Shown here piece after piece: positions 34,836-44,221 of a stretch of DNA of 64,000 nucleotides (the first letter of the stretch is position 1; each line of letters starts with the position of its first letter). A program made the translations under genes and the position numbers. Origin of the DNA: CAYXDO01 sp964463485 (lineage in GTDB: Bacteria; Myxococcota; Kuafuiibacteriia; Kuafuiibacteriales; Kuafuiibacteriaceae); assembly GCA_964463485.1 (NCBI GenBank), contig CAYXDO010000006.1, forward strand, positions 62,001-126,000. The letters run 5' to 3'. The notes under the pieces are model-generated. The model saw only the letters and a list, made by a program, of their open reading frames with translations, ran no database searches and was not told the DNA's origin.

Positions 34836-37121
34836 CTACAGCAACCCTCCGCGCCGCCGAACCCACCACTCCGTCCCCAAAACCCCGAGCAACAAAGCAT
34901 ACGCGAGCCAGGTGTCCCAAATGGGCTCGCGGCGGGCTCGATCGACCTCTACCCGCCGATTCTCCTCCAACTCGATGTCGGGGAGCGCTTGGTCGACAGT
35001 GATGAACTCACCCCCCGACGCCTCGGACAGGGCCCGCAAGAGGTCGGGCCGCGGGAAGGGCGCCTCTCGCTCTACGTCCGCCGCTTCCACCACGATGGGT
35101 TCGTCCGCAAAACCCAGCGACTCACCCGTCGCCGAGTGCGCCTCGGCACGAAGCACGTAACTTCCGGGTTCGACGTGATCGAACGAGAGCGGCGCGACTC
35201 CGTCCGAGCCCGTCACGACCCGCTGCTCGAGAGTGTCTCCACCCTCGACCGGGAGCAACCTCGCCATCACCTCGGCCGCAGCGAGGCCGTGGTAGTCAGG
35301 TCCCAGAACTTTGGCCTCCGCGACCACTGGATCTCCCAGCATGACGACGCCGCGCCGAGCTTCGATGCGAACTCGGGCGAGCTCGGGGTCGCGCACGAGC
35401 CAGCGCAACGCCGCGTTCCAGAACCGATCGTACTCACGCCCCGCGCGCCCTTCTCCCACCGCCAAGAACCGCCAAAACCACAGGCTGTCGGTGGTCACCG
35501 CCATCGTTCGCCCCTGCCCCACCTCGCGCGTCGCCACGACGGGTGGGTTACCTGGGAGGGATGGGTGCACGAGCAAGGCTCGCGCGTCGGGCGCGAGCCC
35601 CAAGGATGAGTTGAACCCTGCGAGCGGCGGCAGGCGCTCGTAGGCGGTGTCGGCAGGCTCACCGGGCTCTCCGATGAGTGAGATTGGGTGCCGGCGCCCT
35701 TCCAGCGTGAGTCGAGGCTTGAACTCGGCGGGATCATACTCAGCCGCGCCGCCGAGCGTCACTGGAAGCACCGACGAGAGCAACGTGGGCGCATAATACC
35801 CGTCCTCGAAGCTGTCAGTCCCGCCGATCATGAGAAAGCTCCCTCCTTGCATGACGTAGTCCCGGACGTTGCGCAGGTACTGGGCCATGCGATAGGGGCG
35901 ATAGCTGAAGTTCTGGTAGATCACGATGTCGAACCCAGGGAGCTCCTCGGTGAAGAGCTCGTGAATCGGAAACGGGATCAGGGAGAGCTCCTCCTGAGGC
36001 GCCTTCTGCAGGTCGGTCGACGAGCGAAGAATGAAGAAGGAGATCAAGTCCACGTTCGGATTTCGTTTGAGCAGCTCCCGAAGAAATCGCTCGTCCCAAG
36101 AAGGCCGACCGGCGACTTGGAGCACGCGGATGCGATCGCGGATCACCTTGAGCACCAAGCTCTTCTCGTTGTTGGTGGGGACCGACTCGTTGGGTTGAAT
36201 CGGGACCGAGACGGCGAGAGCCTGCCGGCCGATACGGGTGGGTTTGAGCTCGAAAGTCACCCTGGCGCGCCCTTCCGGGTCGAACGCCGCTTCTTTGGTG
36301 GCCACGACGGCAGCGTCGCGCTTGAGCGTCACCGGGACGGAGCTCAGGTCGAGCCCGTGGCGCTCGACCTCGACGTCGATCTTCACCGGATTATGGACGA
36401 AAGCGAAGTCGTCGCTCAGCACTCGTCGAATCGCGAGGTCGGGCGCGGCGTCCTTGGCGTCGAAGCCCACGGTGTAGATGGGAGCTCCGACCTCGGTCGC
36501 CAACGACCGAGCACGCTCGACGTCGAGCCCGGTCGTATCGGCGCCGTCCGAGTACAAGATCACTGCGCCGAGGTCGCGCCCGGAGCTCGGTCCGGAAATG
36601 TCGATGAGTGGCTTCGAAAGGTCCGTTCCGTTTTCGTGGGCGGAAAGGGTTTTGGGGATACTCTCGATCGGAGTCATCCGCTCTCCAAAGAGCATCACCT
36701 CGAGCACCCCTTCGCTCGCGAGCTTTTGGAGCTCTTCATTGTGCCGCGCGGCATGGGAGAGCGCGGCTTCGGCGCGCGTACCCTCGGGCGTCGCCAAGCT
36801 CATCGATCTGGAGTCGTCGAACAACACGACGATCCGCGAGCGGATCTTGGAGACCGCACGGAGCTCGATTTCAGGAAGAGTCACGAGGCCGAAGACGAGG
36901 AGCGCGGCGATGGCTCGCAGGGTGAGTACGGCCGCCCGCCGCTGGGGTCGTAACCTCGTCAAACCGCGGGCGCTGATCCAAAGCGAAACGACGAGCAAGC
37001 CGGCGATGCAAAGCAGCGCGGTCTCGGAGAGGGAGGTACCGGTGACGAAGCGCCAGTCGTTGAACGCCTCAGGCCCCGCGTCCGGAGCGAGAAGCCTGGC
37101 GATGAGTCGCTGGAAGTCCAA
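34836..37121 (-). CDS. BatA-like membrane protein with VWA and GATase-like domains
   Basis: 761 aa. There are two N-terminal membrane helices (about 35-55 and 65-85). A VWA domain has the MIDAS-like FDDSRSMS near 100, and a second beta-rich region lies at about 230-335. A glutamine-amidotransferase-like domain (GRPSWDERFLREL, then GGSFLMIGGTDSFEDG near 435-450) follows. The C-terminus has one membrane helix (LAYALLLGVLGTEWWV). This architecture recurs beside DUF4159 proteins. No catalytic Cys triad was seen, so the GATase part is probably structural. It sits downstream of the DUF4159 gene in the same operon. Confidence 0.8.
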   Translation of the reverse strand: MDFQRLIARLLAPDAGPEAFNDWRFVTGTSLSETALLCIAGLLVVSLWISARGLTRLRPQRRAAVLTLRAIAALLVFGLVTLPEIELRAVSKIRSRIVVLFDDSRSMSLATPEGTRAEAALSHAARHNEELQKLASEGVLEVMLFGERMTPIESIPKTLSAHENGTDLSKPLIDISGPSSGRDLGAVILYSDGADTTGLDVERARSLATEVGAPIYTVGFDAKDAAPDLAIRRVLSDDFAFVHNPVKIDVEVERHGLDLSSVPVTLKRDAAVVATKEAAFDPEGRARVTFELKPTRIGRQALAVSVPIQPNESVPTNNEKSLVLKVIRDRIRVLQVAGRPSWDERFLRELLKRNPNVDLISFFILRSSTDLQKAPQEELSLIPFPIHELFTEELPGFDIVIYQNFSYRPYRMAQYLRNVRDYVMQGGSFLMIGGTDSFEDGYYAPTLLSSVLPVTLGGAAEYDPAEFKPRLTLEGRRHPISLIGEPGEPADTAYERLPPLAGFNSSLGLAPDARALLVHPSLPGNPPVVATREVGQGRTMAVTTDSLWFWRFLAVGEGRAGREYDRFWNAALRWLVRDPELARVRIEARRGVVMLGDPVVAEAKVLGPDYHGLAAAEVMARLLPVEGGDTLEQRVVTGSDGVAPLSFDHVEPGSYVLRAEAHSATGESLGFADEPIVVEAADVEREAPFPRPDLLRALSEASGGEFITVDQALPDIELEENRRVEVDRARREPIWDTWLAYALLLGVLGTEWWVRRRGGLL

Positions 37122-37134
37122 GTCGGAGCTCGAG

Positions 37135-37899
37135 TCAGCGTCGCCGCTTGAGGATGAATGGGGCGTGCACGAGATCCTCTTTGTAGTCGAGACACAACGC
37201 GTACATGAGGACGTTCACTCCGAGGCGAAAGGCCATCTCTCGCTGGCGCTCTCCGCCGGGAGTCACCGGGAACTCCCAGCGGCCAAAGGCATCTCGGGCC
37301 CAAGCTCCGCCGAGGTCATTCATGGAGTAAAGCACGGTCAATCGCTTCTCGATCGTGACGCCTTCGAGGTACGGTGCCCGCAGAACTCTCCCTGCCTGAC
37401 TGTCGACGAGGTAGAAGGTCTTGTAGACGACGTGGTCGTTCGAGAGTCTCTCGAGCTCGTGACCCGGCAGGAGCCTCTCGAGCTCGCGGCGAACCGAGCC
37501 ATCGAACGCGCCGCCTGGGTCGGCGTCGGCGTCGTCGATGAGGAGCGTGCCCCCGTAGACGAGGTACCGGCGAAGCCAGCGGATGGCGTCCGTCGAGAGC
37601 TCGGGAAAGGCGCCGCTGCCCGAGAGATAGAGAAACGGGGTGCGAAACAATCGCGGCTCGGTGGCCTCGACCTCGAGCACCTCGAGGCTCGCTTCGATGC
37701 TCGTGCGCTGCCCGGCCTCCCAAAGGAGCCTCTTCATCGCCTCAGGACGAGGGTTCTGGATGCCCGGGACTTTGAGTTGGGCCACTGCGAGGTCGGACGG
37801 GCTCTTGGCAGCGAGCAGTAGGGGTGCGCCAAGGAGCAATCGCCGGGAGATGCGAATTCGCGAATCGTCGCTGAGCTCGCTCGGAGAACGCTTGGCCAC
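37135..37899 (-). CDS. DUF4159 protein with Tat-like signal
   Basis: 254 aa from a GTG at 37899, 8 bases after the upstream stop; an ATG at 37980 would overlap that gene by 73 bases. ISRRLLLGAPLLLAA is a twin-arginine-like signal. LYLSGSGAFPELST, GGTLLIDDADADPGGAFD and LYSMNDLGGAW give the DUF4159 fold (GATase-like without the catalytic triad). The family often neighbours BatA-type VWA proteins, as here. Confidence 0.8.
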   Translation of the reverse strand: MAKRSPSELSDDSRIRISRRLLLGAPLLLAAKSPSDLAVAQLKVPGIQNPRPEAMKRLLWEAGQRTSIEASLEVLEVEATEPRLFRTPFLYLSGSGAFPELSTDAIRWLRRYLVYGGTLLIDDADADPGGAFDGSVRRELERLLPGHELERLSNDHVVYKTFYLVDSQAGRVLRAPYLEGVTIEKRLTVLYSMNDLGGAWARDAFGRWEFPVTPGGERQREMAFRLGVNVLMYALCLDYKEDLVHAPFILKRRR

Positions 37900-37907
37900 G
37901 ATCCGAG

Positions 37908-39266
37908 TCAGCTCGACGGCGCGAGCACGAGCGGGAAGGCCACGAAGACCGACCCACCCTCGGGTTTGGGAAACGTCCATCGCTTCGCGCGTTCGATCAC
38001 ACAGTCTTTCACGGCTCGGCTGCCTAGAGTGTCCTCGTTGAATGCGACATTCGAGACTCGGCCCGTCTCGAGGATCTCGAAGGCCAACACGATCTTGCCG
38101 CTGAGTTTGGGGAAGCGCTTCAGCTCGCGGTCGTAACAGTCTTTGAGCGCCTTCACCTTGGTCTTCATCTCTTTTTCGATGACGTCGGTGGACAAGTCTC
38201 CGTCGACCTCCGGCGTGCCGCGCTCGATCGTGCCACTGACGGCAGTCTCGGTCTTGGAACCGGATGAAACAGAGCCTCCGCCTTCGGTCCCTAGATCACC
38301 GATGCCAGCAGACTCACCCGCGCCGCCGCCGCGTGTCCCTTTCTCTCCAGCTCCGCCGGCGAGATCGACACCTTGAATGCCTGAGAAAGCTTCCGAGAGT
38401 TGCCCCTCACCAAAGCCACCGTCCGAGAACACGTCGGCGAGCGCCCCACCGGCGCCCTTTTTGCCGATCACGCCGAGCAAGCCTTTGCCGGCGACTGCGC
38501 CCTTGATGGCTTCCTTACGCGCTCGCGCCGCCGCCTCGGCGTCGGCCGGACCCTTCGACTCACCATCACCTTTGGTTTTCTTGGGGGCAGCTTTGGCGAC
38601 CTTCGGTTTCTCCTTTTCCTTGTTGTCACCCTCGTCGGCACCCTTGTCCTCGGTGGGGACCTCCGGGACGCGATCCGGCATGATGATTTTCTGAAATTGC
38701 TCGGCGATCTCGGCGATCGTCGAAGGTTCCACGTAGGGCTGACTCATCGCGTAGGAAGCCATCGACACCATGGAGATGGCGACGCCGACGAGGATCGACG
38801 CGAACTGAATGTCGACCTGGGAGAGGATCGTGCCCTTGATCTCCGGCGGGAGCTCTCCGGGGCCGAGCTCTCGAGGGACTTCGACGAACTGGAAGAGGAT
38901 TTGAATGCCGCTCGTGTAGATCTTTCCTCGGGCGTCTTCCGGGATCGCGATGATGTGCTCGTTTCCCTTTTTGGTGCCTCGCTGCCGCAGCAGGTTGAAG
39001 TCACGGACCTCTTCGGCGTAGCCGAATTGGATGGTCCCGGTCATGTCGGGGGTGACGTGGAGTTGGTACGCCGTGCCGGTGTGCTCGAAGACGTCGAGAC
39101 TCTTTGGAAAGTCCTGCGCAGACACGCGAAAGGTGGCTTTGTCGGAGGTCCCGAAGGAGACACTCTCTTTGTGACGGAGCTTCCGTTCTTCGACCATCTT
39201 GCCGCCGACGACGACACCGACGCGAAGAACTTTGATCTCCTCAGGCTGTGGCTTTTTCTGACTCAT
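37908..39266 (-). CDS. GltG/PglI-like FHA + TonB-like envelope protein
   Basis: 452 aa. Residues 1-140 form a beta-rich FHA-like module (VSFGTSDKATFRV). A single membrane helix at about 155-175 (FASILVGVAISMVSM) is followed by a Lys/Glu then Gly/Ala-rich linker. The C-terminal AgmX/PglI domain (about 365-452) has CYDRELKRFPKLSG and CVIERAKRWTFPKPEGG, with paired cysteines. In Myxococcus, GltG spans the inner membrane of the gliding (and, as NfsG, the spore-coat) machine. Gene order with the GltD/E/F-like genes supports the call; the name is by analogy. Confidence 0.75.
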   Translation of the reverse strand: MSQKKPQPEEIKVLRVGVVVGGKMVEERKLRHKESVSFGTSDKATFRVSAQDFPKSLDVFEHTGTAYQLHVTPDMTGTIQFGYAEEVRDFNLLRQRGTKKGNEHIIAIPEDARGKIYTSGIQILFQFVEVPRELGPGELPPEIKGTILSQVDIQFASILVGVAISMVSMASYAMSQPYVEPSTIAEIAEQFQKIIMPDRVPEVPTEDKGADEGDNKEKEKPKVAKAAPKKTKGDGESKGPADAEAAARARKEAIKGAVAGKGLLGVIGKKGAGGALADVFSDGGFGEGQLSEAFSGIQGVDLAGGAGEKGTRGGGAGESAGIGDLGTEGGGSVSSGSKTETAVSGTIERGTPEVDGDLSTDVIEKEMKTKVKALKDCYDRELKRFPKLSGKIVLAFEILETGRVSNVAFNEDTLGSRAVKDCVIERAKRWTFPKPEGGSVFVAFPLVLAPSS

Positions 39267-39354
39267 CGTTACGTCCTAGCCCGGCGCGCGCGCTCGTAGG
39301 CCCTATCATGAAGCGTCGTTGCAAGACGCGCCATTCCCTTGACTTCGGCGAGCC

Positions 39355-39621
39355 TCAGAAAGGCTCCTCGTCGACGGATTTCAAGATCTTGGGAACGAAG
39401 CTGTTCTTGAGCTCGAGGCCTTCGAGGTTCAGAGACGAACGCTGGAGGATGTAAAAGGCCTGGGGTTTTTGGATGGTGCCTTCGATGACGGTGGTGCCGA
39501 GTCGAATCACCTTGCGGCCCCGAGGCACACTGCGCGCGGGCTTGCCGGCCTCCTGAGCCTCAGCGGGGATCGCGAGGGCGAGGCCGAGCAGCGCTGCGGT
39601 GACGACGGTTCTTGGACTCAC
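39355..39621 (-). CDS. GltF-like small exported protein
   Basis: 88 aa with a signal peptide ending AEAQEAG. The mature part reads RKVIRLGTTVIEGTIQKPQAF, then ILQRSSLNLEGLELKNSF. It lies between the GltE-like and GltG-like genes, where Myxococcus has the small gltF. The call rests mainly on position, size and the conserved-looking PQAFYIL segment. It overlaps the upstream gene by 4 bases. Confidence 0.6.
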   Translation of the reverse strand: MSPRTVVTAALLGLALAIPAEAQEAGKPARSVPRGRKVIRLGTTVIEGTIQKPQAFYILQRSSLNLEGLELKNSFVPKILKSVDEEPF

Positions 39622-40823
39622 TTGTTGCCTCCTGGCTCGGGAGCGGCGGCGTCGGACTTGGGAGCTCCGGGCTCCCCGGGCTTGGGCGCGGCTTGTCGTT
39701 GCTTTCGTCGCTCTTCGGCGCGAATGCGGCGCTCCTCGTTGGCTTTCGTCTTCTCGGCGTCCGCCATGTAGACCTTGGCCTGCTCGATCTCGGCCGCGGA
39801 GGGCCCACGCGCCTGGGTGAATCGCGTCAGAAACTCTTTGGCGACGTCGTAGCGGCCGAGCCGGTCGATGTTCGGCAGCAGGTTGTCGAGGTGAAGGATC
39901 CCGAGGTTGAAGAGGCTGTTGGGGTTGTCGGGATCGAGCTCGAGCGCCTTCTTGTAGGCCTGCTCGGCCTCCGCGTAGCGCTTGGCGCCTTTGTAGGCGT
40001 TGCCGAGGTTCAGGTACGCCTTTCCGAAGGTCGGATAGAGCGCGATGGCTTGGGTGAGCACGCCGACCGCGCCCTCGTAGTCGCGCGCTTCGTTGTACAG
40101 CGCCCCTAGGTTGTTGAGCGCCTCCGGGAGGTCTCCACGCAGCTCGGTGGCTTTCTTGAACGCCTCTGCCGCGGCCGTCTTGTCGTCGACCGCGAGCTTC
40201 ACGAACCCGAGGTTGATCCAGACCTTGGCCTCGTTCGGATCGATGTCACGGGCCCGAGTCAGCACGCTCTCGGCGAGCTCGAGCTGGCCTCGACGGAAGA
40301 ACACGGTGGCGAGGTTCACGAGCGCACCGACGTTACGCTCGTCGGCCTTCAGGATCTTCTTCGCTTCGTCCTCGGCTTCCTTCACCTTGTCCTGAGCGAG
40401 CCACACGGCGATCAGGCGATTTCTGAGGCCGAGGTCGGCCGGAAACGAGCGGATCGCGTCGAGCAAGACCTTCTCGGCCTTCGGGATCTGCTTCTGGCGC
40501 AGCGCGAGGTTCGCGAGGTTCTCGATGGCCGCATAGTTGTCCGGCTTGCTGCTGACAGCCTTGTGATAGGCCGCTTCGGCTTCCGCATAACGCGCGCGCC
40601 GCTCGAGGATCACGCCCTGGTTGTAGTGAGCCGCGGAGAGCTTGTCGTCTTCGTCGGCGGACTCCTTGAACGAAGACAGCGCCGCGTCCGGATTTGCAGG
40701 AGCCTGCCGAATGCCTTGAGCCAGTAGCGCTCGGGCCTTGCCTGGGTCCGCATGGAGCGGCGCCGCCAAGAGCACGACGCCGCTGAACAAGAGCGGTCGG
40801 AGCTGCAAGAGGAAGCACCTCAC
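39618..40823 (-). CDS. GltE/AglT-like TPR protein
   Basis: 401 aa. A signal peptide (LRPLLFSGVVLLAAPLHA) is followed by about eight TPR units over residues 30-330, such as AKVWINLGFVKLAVDDKTAA and KAYLNLGNAYKGAKRYAEAEQAY. The C-terminus is Arg/Glu then Pro/Ala-rich. The signal ends without a clear lipobox Cys. TPR content, export and position next to the GltD- and GltF-like genes support a GltE/NfsE-type role in the periplasm. It overlaps both neighbours by 4 bases. Confidence 0.7.
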   Translation of the reverse strand: MRCFLLQLRPLLFSGVVLLAAPLHADPGKARALLAQGIRQAPANPDAALSSFKESADEDDKLSAAHYNQGVILERRARYAEAEAAYHKAVSSKPDNYAAIENLANLALRQKQIPKAEKVLLDAIRSFPADLGLRNRLIAVWLAQDKVKEAEDEAKKILKADERNVGALVNLATVFFRRGQLELAESVLTRARDIDPNEAKVWINLGFVKLAVDDKTAAAEAFKKATELRGDLPEALNNLGALYNEARDYEGAVGVLTQAIALYPTFGKAYLNLGNAYKGAKRYAEAEQAYKKALELDPDNPNSLFNLGILHLDNLLPNIDRLGRYDVAKEFLTRFTQARGPSAAEIEQAKVYMADAEKTKANEERRIRAEERRKQRQAAPKPGEPGAPKSDAAAPEPGGNK

Positions 40824-43800
40824 TTCTGACCTCCCGTCTTGATCTCGACGCGCTCATCCTCTTTGGGAGGCGCCGGGGGGGGCGGCTCCTTGCCTCGAAC
40901 CACACCGCTCAGGTCGTCGAGTCCGTGGCCGGTGATGGCGAAGGTCTGAAGCGCAGGCTTGCCAGCCTTCTGCACGGGGAACTCTTCGGGAGCGTACCGA
41001 TTCAGGCCCTCGAGGATCTTCTGCGTCCACTGGTTCGTCACCTTCGACTTGATCGCTTCGTCGTTGGCCGCGCGATAGGCCGTCTCGGCCTTCTTCTCGA
41101 GGACCTCGGCCTGCTGAACGAGCTGCGATTTGTACTCCTCGATGGCCTCGTCACGAATGTCTGCTTTGAGCTTCTTCAGCTCGGGCGGGATCTCGGCGTT
41201 GTACATCGCGAACGCGAACCGCTCGTACGTGTGGCCCATGCGATAGAGAGCCGCGAGCGTGGTGTCGGCGCGCTTGTATTGGAAGACCTCGCGATACGCG
41301 GTCTCCGTGTCGCGCTGAAGGGTCGCCTTCTTCTTGAACGCGCCCTCTTGTTGCTTGCTCGATCCTTTGATCTGGACGGCGTCGTAGATCCTGAACTTGT
41401 CTTCGGCGAGCTCGAGCGCGCACTTGGCCGCGTCGGCGGACGCCCTATCTTCCGGCTTCATCGCTCGTCGAGCGAACTCCTTCACGCAGAGATCGAAGGC
41501 GTCGTTCGCTTGTTTGCTCTTGTTCTGAGCGAGATAGGCCTGCCCCATCTTGAGCTGCGCTTCGATCACTCGCTCGGACTGCTTGGCGTCCTTCTTGTAT
41601 TTGCCGATGAAAGCTTGAAGCGTGGAGATCATGTCGTTCCAGGCCTTCATCTTCTCGTAGACCAGCGCGGACCGATAGAAGACCTCTCCGGCGTCCTCGC
41701 GGTCGGGGAAGGTGCGGGCGTACTTCTTGAACGACGCGGCCGCGTCGACGTACTGCTGCATGTTCTCGTAGGTGACGGAGAGGTTGTACATCGCGTCCGC
41801 GCGGAACTTGCTGCTCTGGTAGCGGTCGACGAGCTTGTTGTAGGCGGCGATCGCGTTCTGGAAGTCGAAGCCCTTCTCGTAGTTCACGCCGACACGAAAG
41901 AGCGCTCGGTCGGCGAGGTCGGACTTAGGATAGCTGTCGAAGATCCGCTGGTAGATCTTCGAAGCCGTCTCGAAGCGTCGGACCTTTTCGTAGTCGATGG
42001 CGGCGTTGAAGAGCGCTTTGTCTGCGAACTCGTGGCTCGGGTTTCGATCGACGAGCTCGACGTATTTGTTGGCCGCGTCTTCGTACTTGCCTTCCTGGTC
42101 GAGCGACTCGGCGATGCGGAAGATCGAGCCGATCAGAAACTTCTCGATGCCTGCGAGGAAGCCGGTTCGTTCGGCCTTCTCTTTGGCGTCCTTGACGTCG
42201 GTCTTCTTGAAGATCTCCATCAGTCGCTGGGCCCAGAGCTGGACGCTCATGTAGTCCTTCTGAGCCAAGAAGCTGTCGATCATCAGGTTGGCGCTGTAGC
42301 GCGCGACCTCGGACTCCGGCCACATCTCGAGAATTTTTTCGAAGCGCTTGCGAGCTTCCTCGAGGCGGTCGTGGCGGTAAAAGAGCTCTGCGGTTCGGTA
42401 GGAGATCGCGGGCGCACGATCGCTCTTCGGCAAAAGCTCCACGAAGCGATCGGACGCGCTGACGAGCAAGGTCCGAATGGGAGCGATCTCCTTTGGTTCG
42501 ACCTTGTCGCGTTCGCCGGTCTTGACCTCGTAGTCAGGCAGCTGTTTGGCTCCGACGAGGCGCTCGATCTCTTTTTCGAGCGAGATCACGGCGGAGAGCG
42601 CGGACGCCTCGATGTGTTTTCCGTCGGCGCCCATGTCGCGGACCTTGGCGTACTGCGACGCGGCTCCGATGAAGTCGTCGGAGTAATACAGGCACTCCGC
42701 GAGGTAGAAGCTGAAGTCGTAGGTATGCTGTGACCCCGGGAAGCGCGTGAGGTAGTCGCGGTAGTTGGCCGAAGCGCGTTTGTAAGACGCCGCGGCGTCT
42801 TGCATACGATTGGCCTTCTTGAAGACCTGCGCTTGGTTGTGGTTGAAGAGCGCGGCTTTGTAGAGCGCCTTTTCTGCGAGCTCACGCGCTTGAGCTATCG
42901 CCTCGGAGTTGTCTTTGTTGGCGATGAACCAAGGAGTGCCGTCCCAGTAGTCGGAGACCAACTTCTCGCGCGCCCGAGTCGCTCCTTCGAAGTCACGTTG
43001 GCGCTCGTACGCGGTGACGATGGTGGACTGAATCTCGGGGTTCTGGGGGTGGTTCGGGAACTTCTGGAGCGCCAGGCCGAGGACCTCGATGGCCTTCGGA
43101 AAGTCGGTTTGGTCGAACAGAATTTCGCCGTACCGCTTCCACATTTCAGCCGCGTACGGCTTGTCCTTGAGCTTGCCGAGCACGGCGTCGGCTTTGTTCA
43201 CGCCGCCCCACTTCTCGTCCGAGAGTGAGAAGGCGATGTACTGGATCGCTTCGGCCCGAAGCTCCGAGCCGCTCTTTCCGGTTTTGGCCTTCTGCTCGTC
43301 GGCGAACTCGACGAGCCGAATGAAGCTCGCGACCGCATCGTCGAAGTGGTCGAGGCGATAGTCGGTCCACGCGAGCTTGTAGAGCGCCTTGTCGTAGTAA
43401 GGGCTGTCTTTGAACTCGAGGACGTGCCGGTACGCGTCAGCGGCCTGCTCGAGGCTGGTGGCACGATTCTCGTCGAAGTAAATCTCGCCGATCCGGGTCC
43501 AGACCTCGGCGAGGAACCGACTCTTGGTGTAGGTCTCGACGAGCTGCCGATACAACACGAGCGCGCCCTGGATGTCGTCCTGCTCTTCGTTCGAGTACCC
43601 GAGCAGGTAGAGCGCGGCGTCCGCATTTTCGTATTTGGGAAAGCGCTTGAGGAGGTCCTTGTAGAGGCCGATCGTGCGCTCGTAGGCGGGCTTGGGCGCC
43701 GCCGGCTCGGTCTTGCCAGGCCCGGGCTCGAACTTTCGGATCGCGAGGTCGTAGTCGCGTGTCGCGAGCAGATATTCGTCACTCGAGGTCTCGAACAAGA

Positions 43801-44221
43801 GCTCGGCGAGCCGAAACATCGCGTCGGGTGTGTAACTCGCGTCGTTGGGATACTTGTGCAAGAAGGTCTCGAAGCGCTCGACGGCCTCCTTGCGCATCAC
43901 ACGTTCCTCGTCTTCGAGGGACGAAAGCGGAGCCTGGTATTGAGACTCGATGCGCGCCCGCTCCTGCGCAAAACGAAGCTCCGTGAGCTCCTTGGAGTCT
44001 TCTCGGTAGGATCGCGACGAGACCGCGAAGCTCTCGACGTCACGCCGATGCAGCTCCGCGGCGTCGTTCTTGTCGACATCCTCCGCCGTGGGAGGGGCCG
44101 GAGGTTGGATCTCACGCGGATCCACGTCGCTGGTGGTCGACGTCTTGGTGGCCCCCAACGCGTTGGAAGCGAGGAAAATGCCGGCCACCGAGCTCGCTAG
44201 CTTGATCTTCAAGGTGCTCAC
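40820..44221 (-). CDS. GltD/AgmU-like giant TPR protein
   Basis: 1133 aa, GTG start overlapping the upstream stop. A signal peptide ending ALGATK is followed by many TPR units from about residue 100 to 900, for example DAMFRLAELLFETSSDEYL and ALYLLGYSNEEQDDIQGAL. The tail is Pro-rich (PPPPAPPKED). Its length and repeats match GltD (AgmU), a periplasmic repeat protein of the Glt machine, and NfsD. It may scaffold inner- and outer-membrane parts. No enzymatic motif. Confidence 0.75.
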   Translation of the reverse strand: MSTLKIKLASSVAGIFLASNALGATKTSTTSDVDPREIQPPAPPTAEDVDKNDAAELHRRDVESFAVSSRSYREDSKELTELRFAQERARIESQYQAPLSSLEDEERVMRKEAVERFETFLHKYPNDASYTPDAMFRLAELLFETSSDEYLLATRDYDLAIRKFEPGPGKTEPAAPKPAYERTIGLYKDLLKRFPKYENADAALYLLGYSNEEQDDIQGALVLYRQLVETYTKSRFLAEVWTRIGEIYFDENRATSLEQAADAYRHVLEFKDSPYYDKALYKLAWTDYRLDHFDDAVASFIRLVEFADEQKAKTGKSGSELRAEAIQYIAFSLSDEKWGGVNKADAVLGKLKDKPYAAEMWKRYGEILFDQTDFPKAIEVLGLALQKFPNHPQNPEIQSTIVTAYERQRDFEGATRAREKLVSDYWDGTPWFIANKDNSEAIAQARELAEKALYKAALFNHNQAQVFKKANRMQDAAASYKRASANYRDYLTRFPGSQHTYDFSFYLAECLYYSDDFIGAASQYAKVRDMGADGKHIEASALSAVISLEKEIERLVGAKQLPDYEVKTGERDKVEPKEIAPIRTLLVSASDRFVELLPKSDRAPAISYRTAELFYRHDRLEEARKRFEKILEMWPESEVARYSANLMIDSFLAQKDYMSVQLWAQRLMEIFKKTDVKDAKEKAERTGFLAGIEKFLIGSIFRIAESLDQEGKYEDAANKYVELVDRNPSHEFADKALFNAAIDYEKVRRFETASKIYQRIFDSYPKSDLADRALFRVGVNYEKGFDFQNAIAAYNKLVDRYQSSKFRADAMYNLSVTYENMQQYVDAAASFKKYARTFPDREDAGEVFYRSALVYEKMKAWNDMISTLQAFIGKYKKDAKQSERVIEAQLKMGQAYLAQNKSKQANDAFDLCVKEFARRAMKPEDRASADAAKCALELAEDKFRIYDAVQIKGSSKQQEGAFKKKATLQRDTETAYREVFQYKRADTTLAALYRMGHTYERFAFAMYNAEIPPELKKLKADIRDEAIEEYKSQLVQQAEVLEKKAETAYRAANDEAIKSKVTNQWTQKILEGLNRYAPEEFPVQKAGKPALQTFAITGHGLDDLSGVVRGKEPPPPAPPKEDERVEIKTGGQK

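Noticed and set aside
40925..42733. 602-codon open frame on the plus strand
   Set aside because: Antisense to the GltD-like TPR gene.
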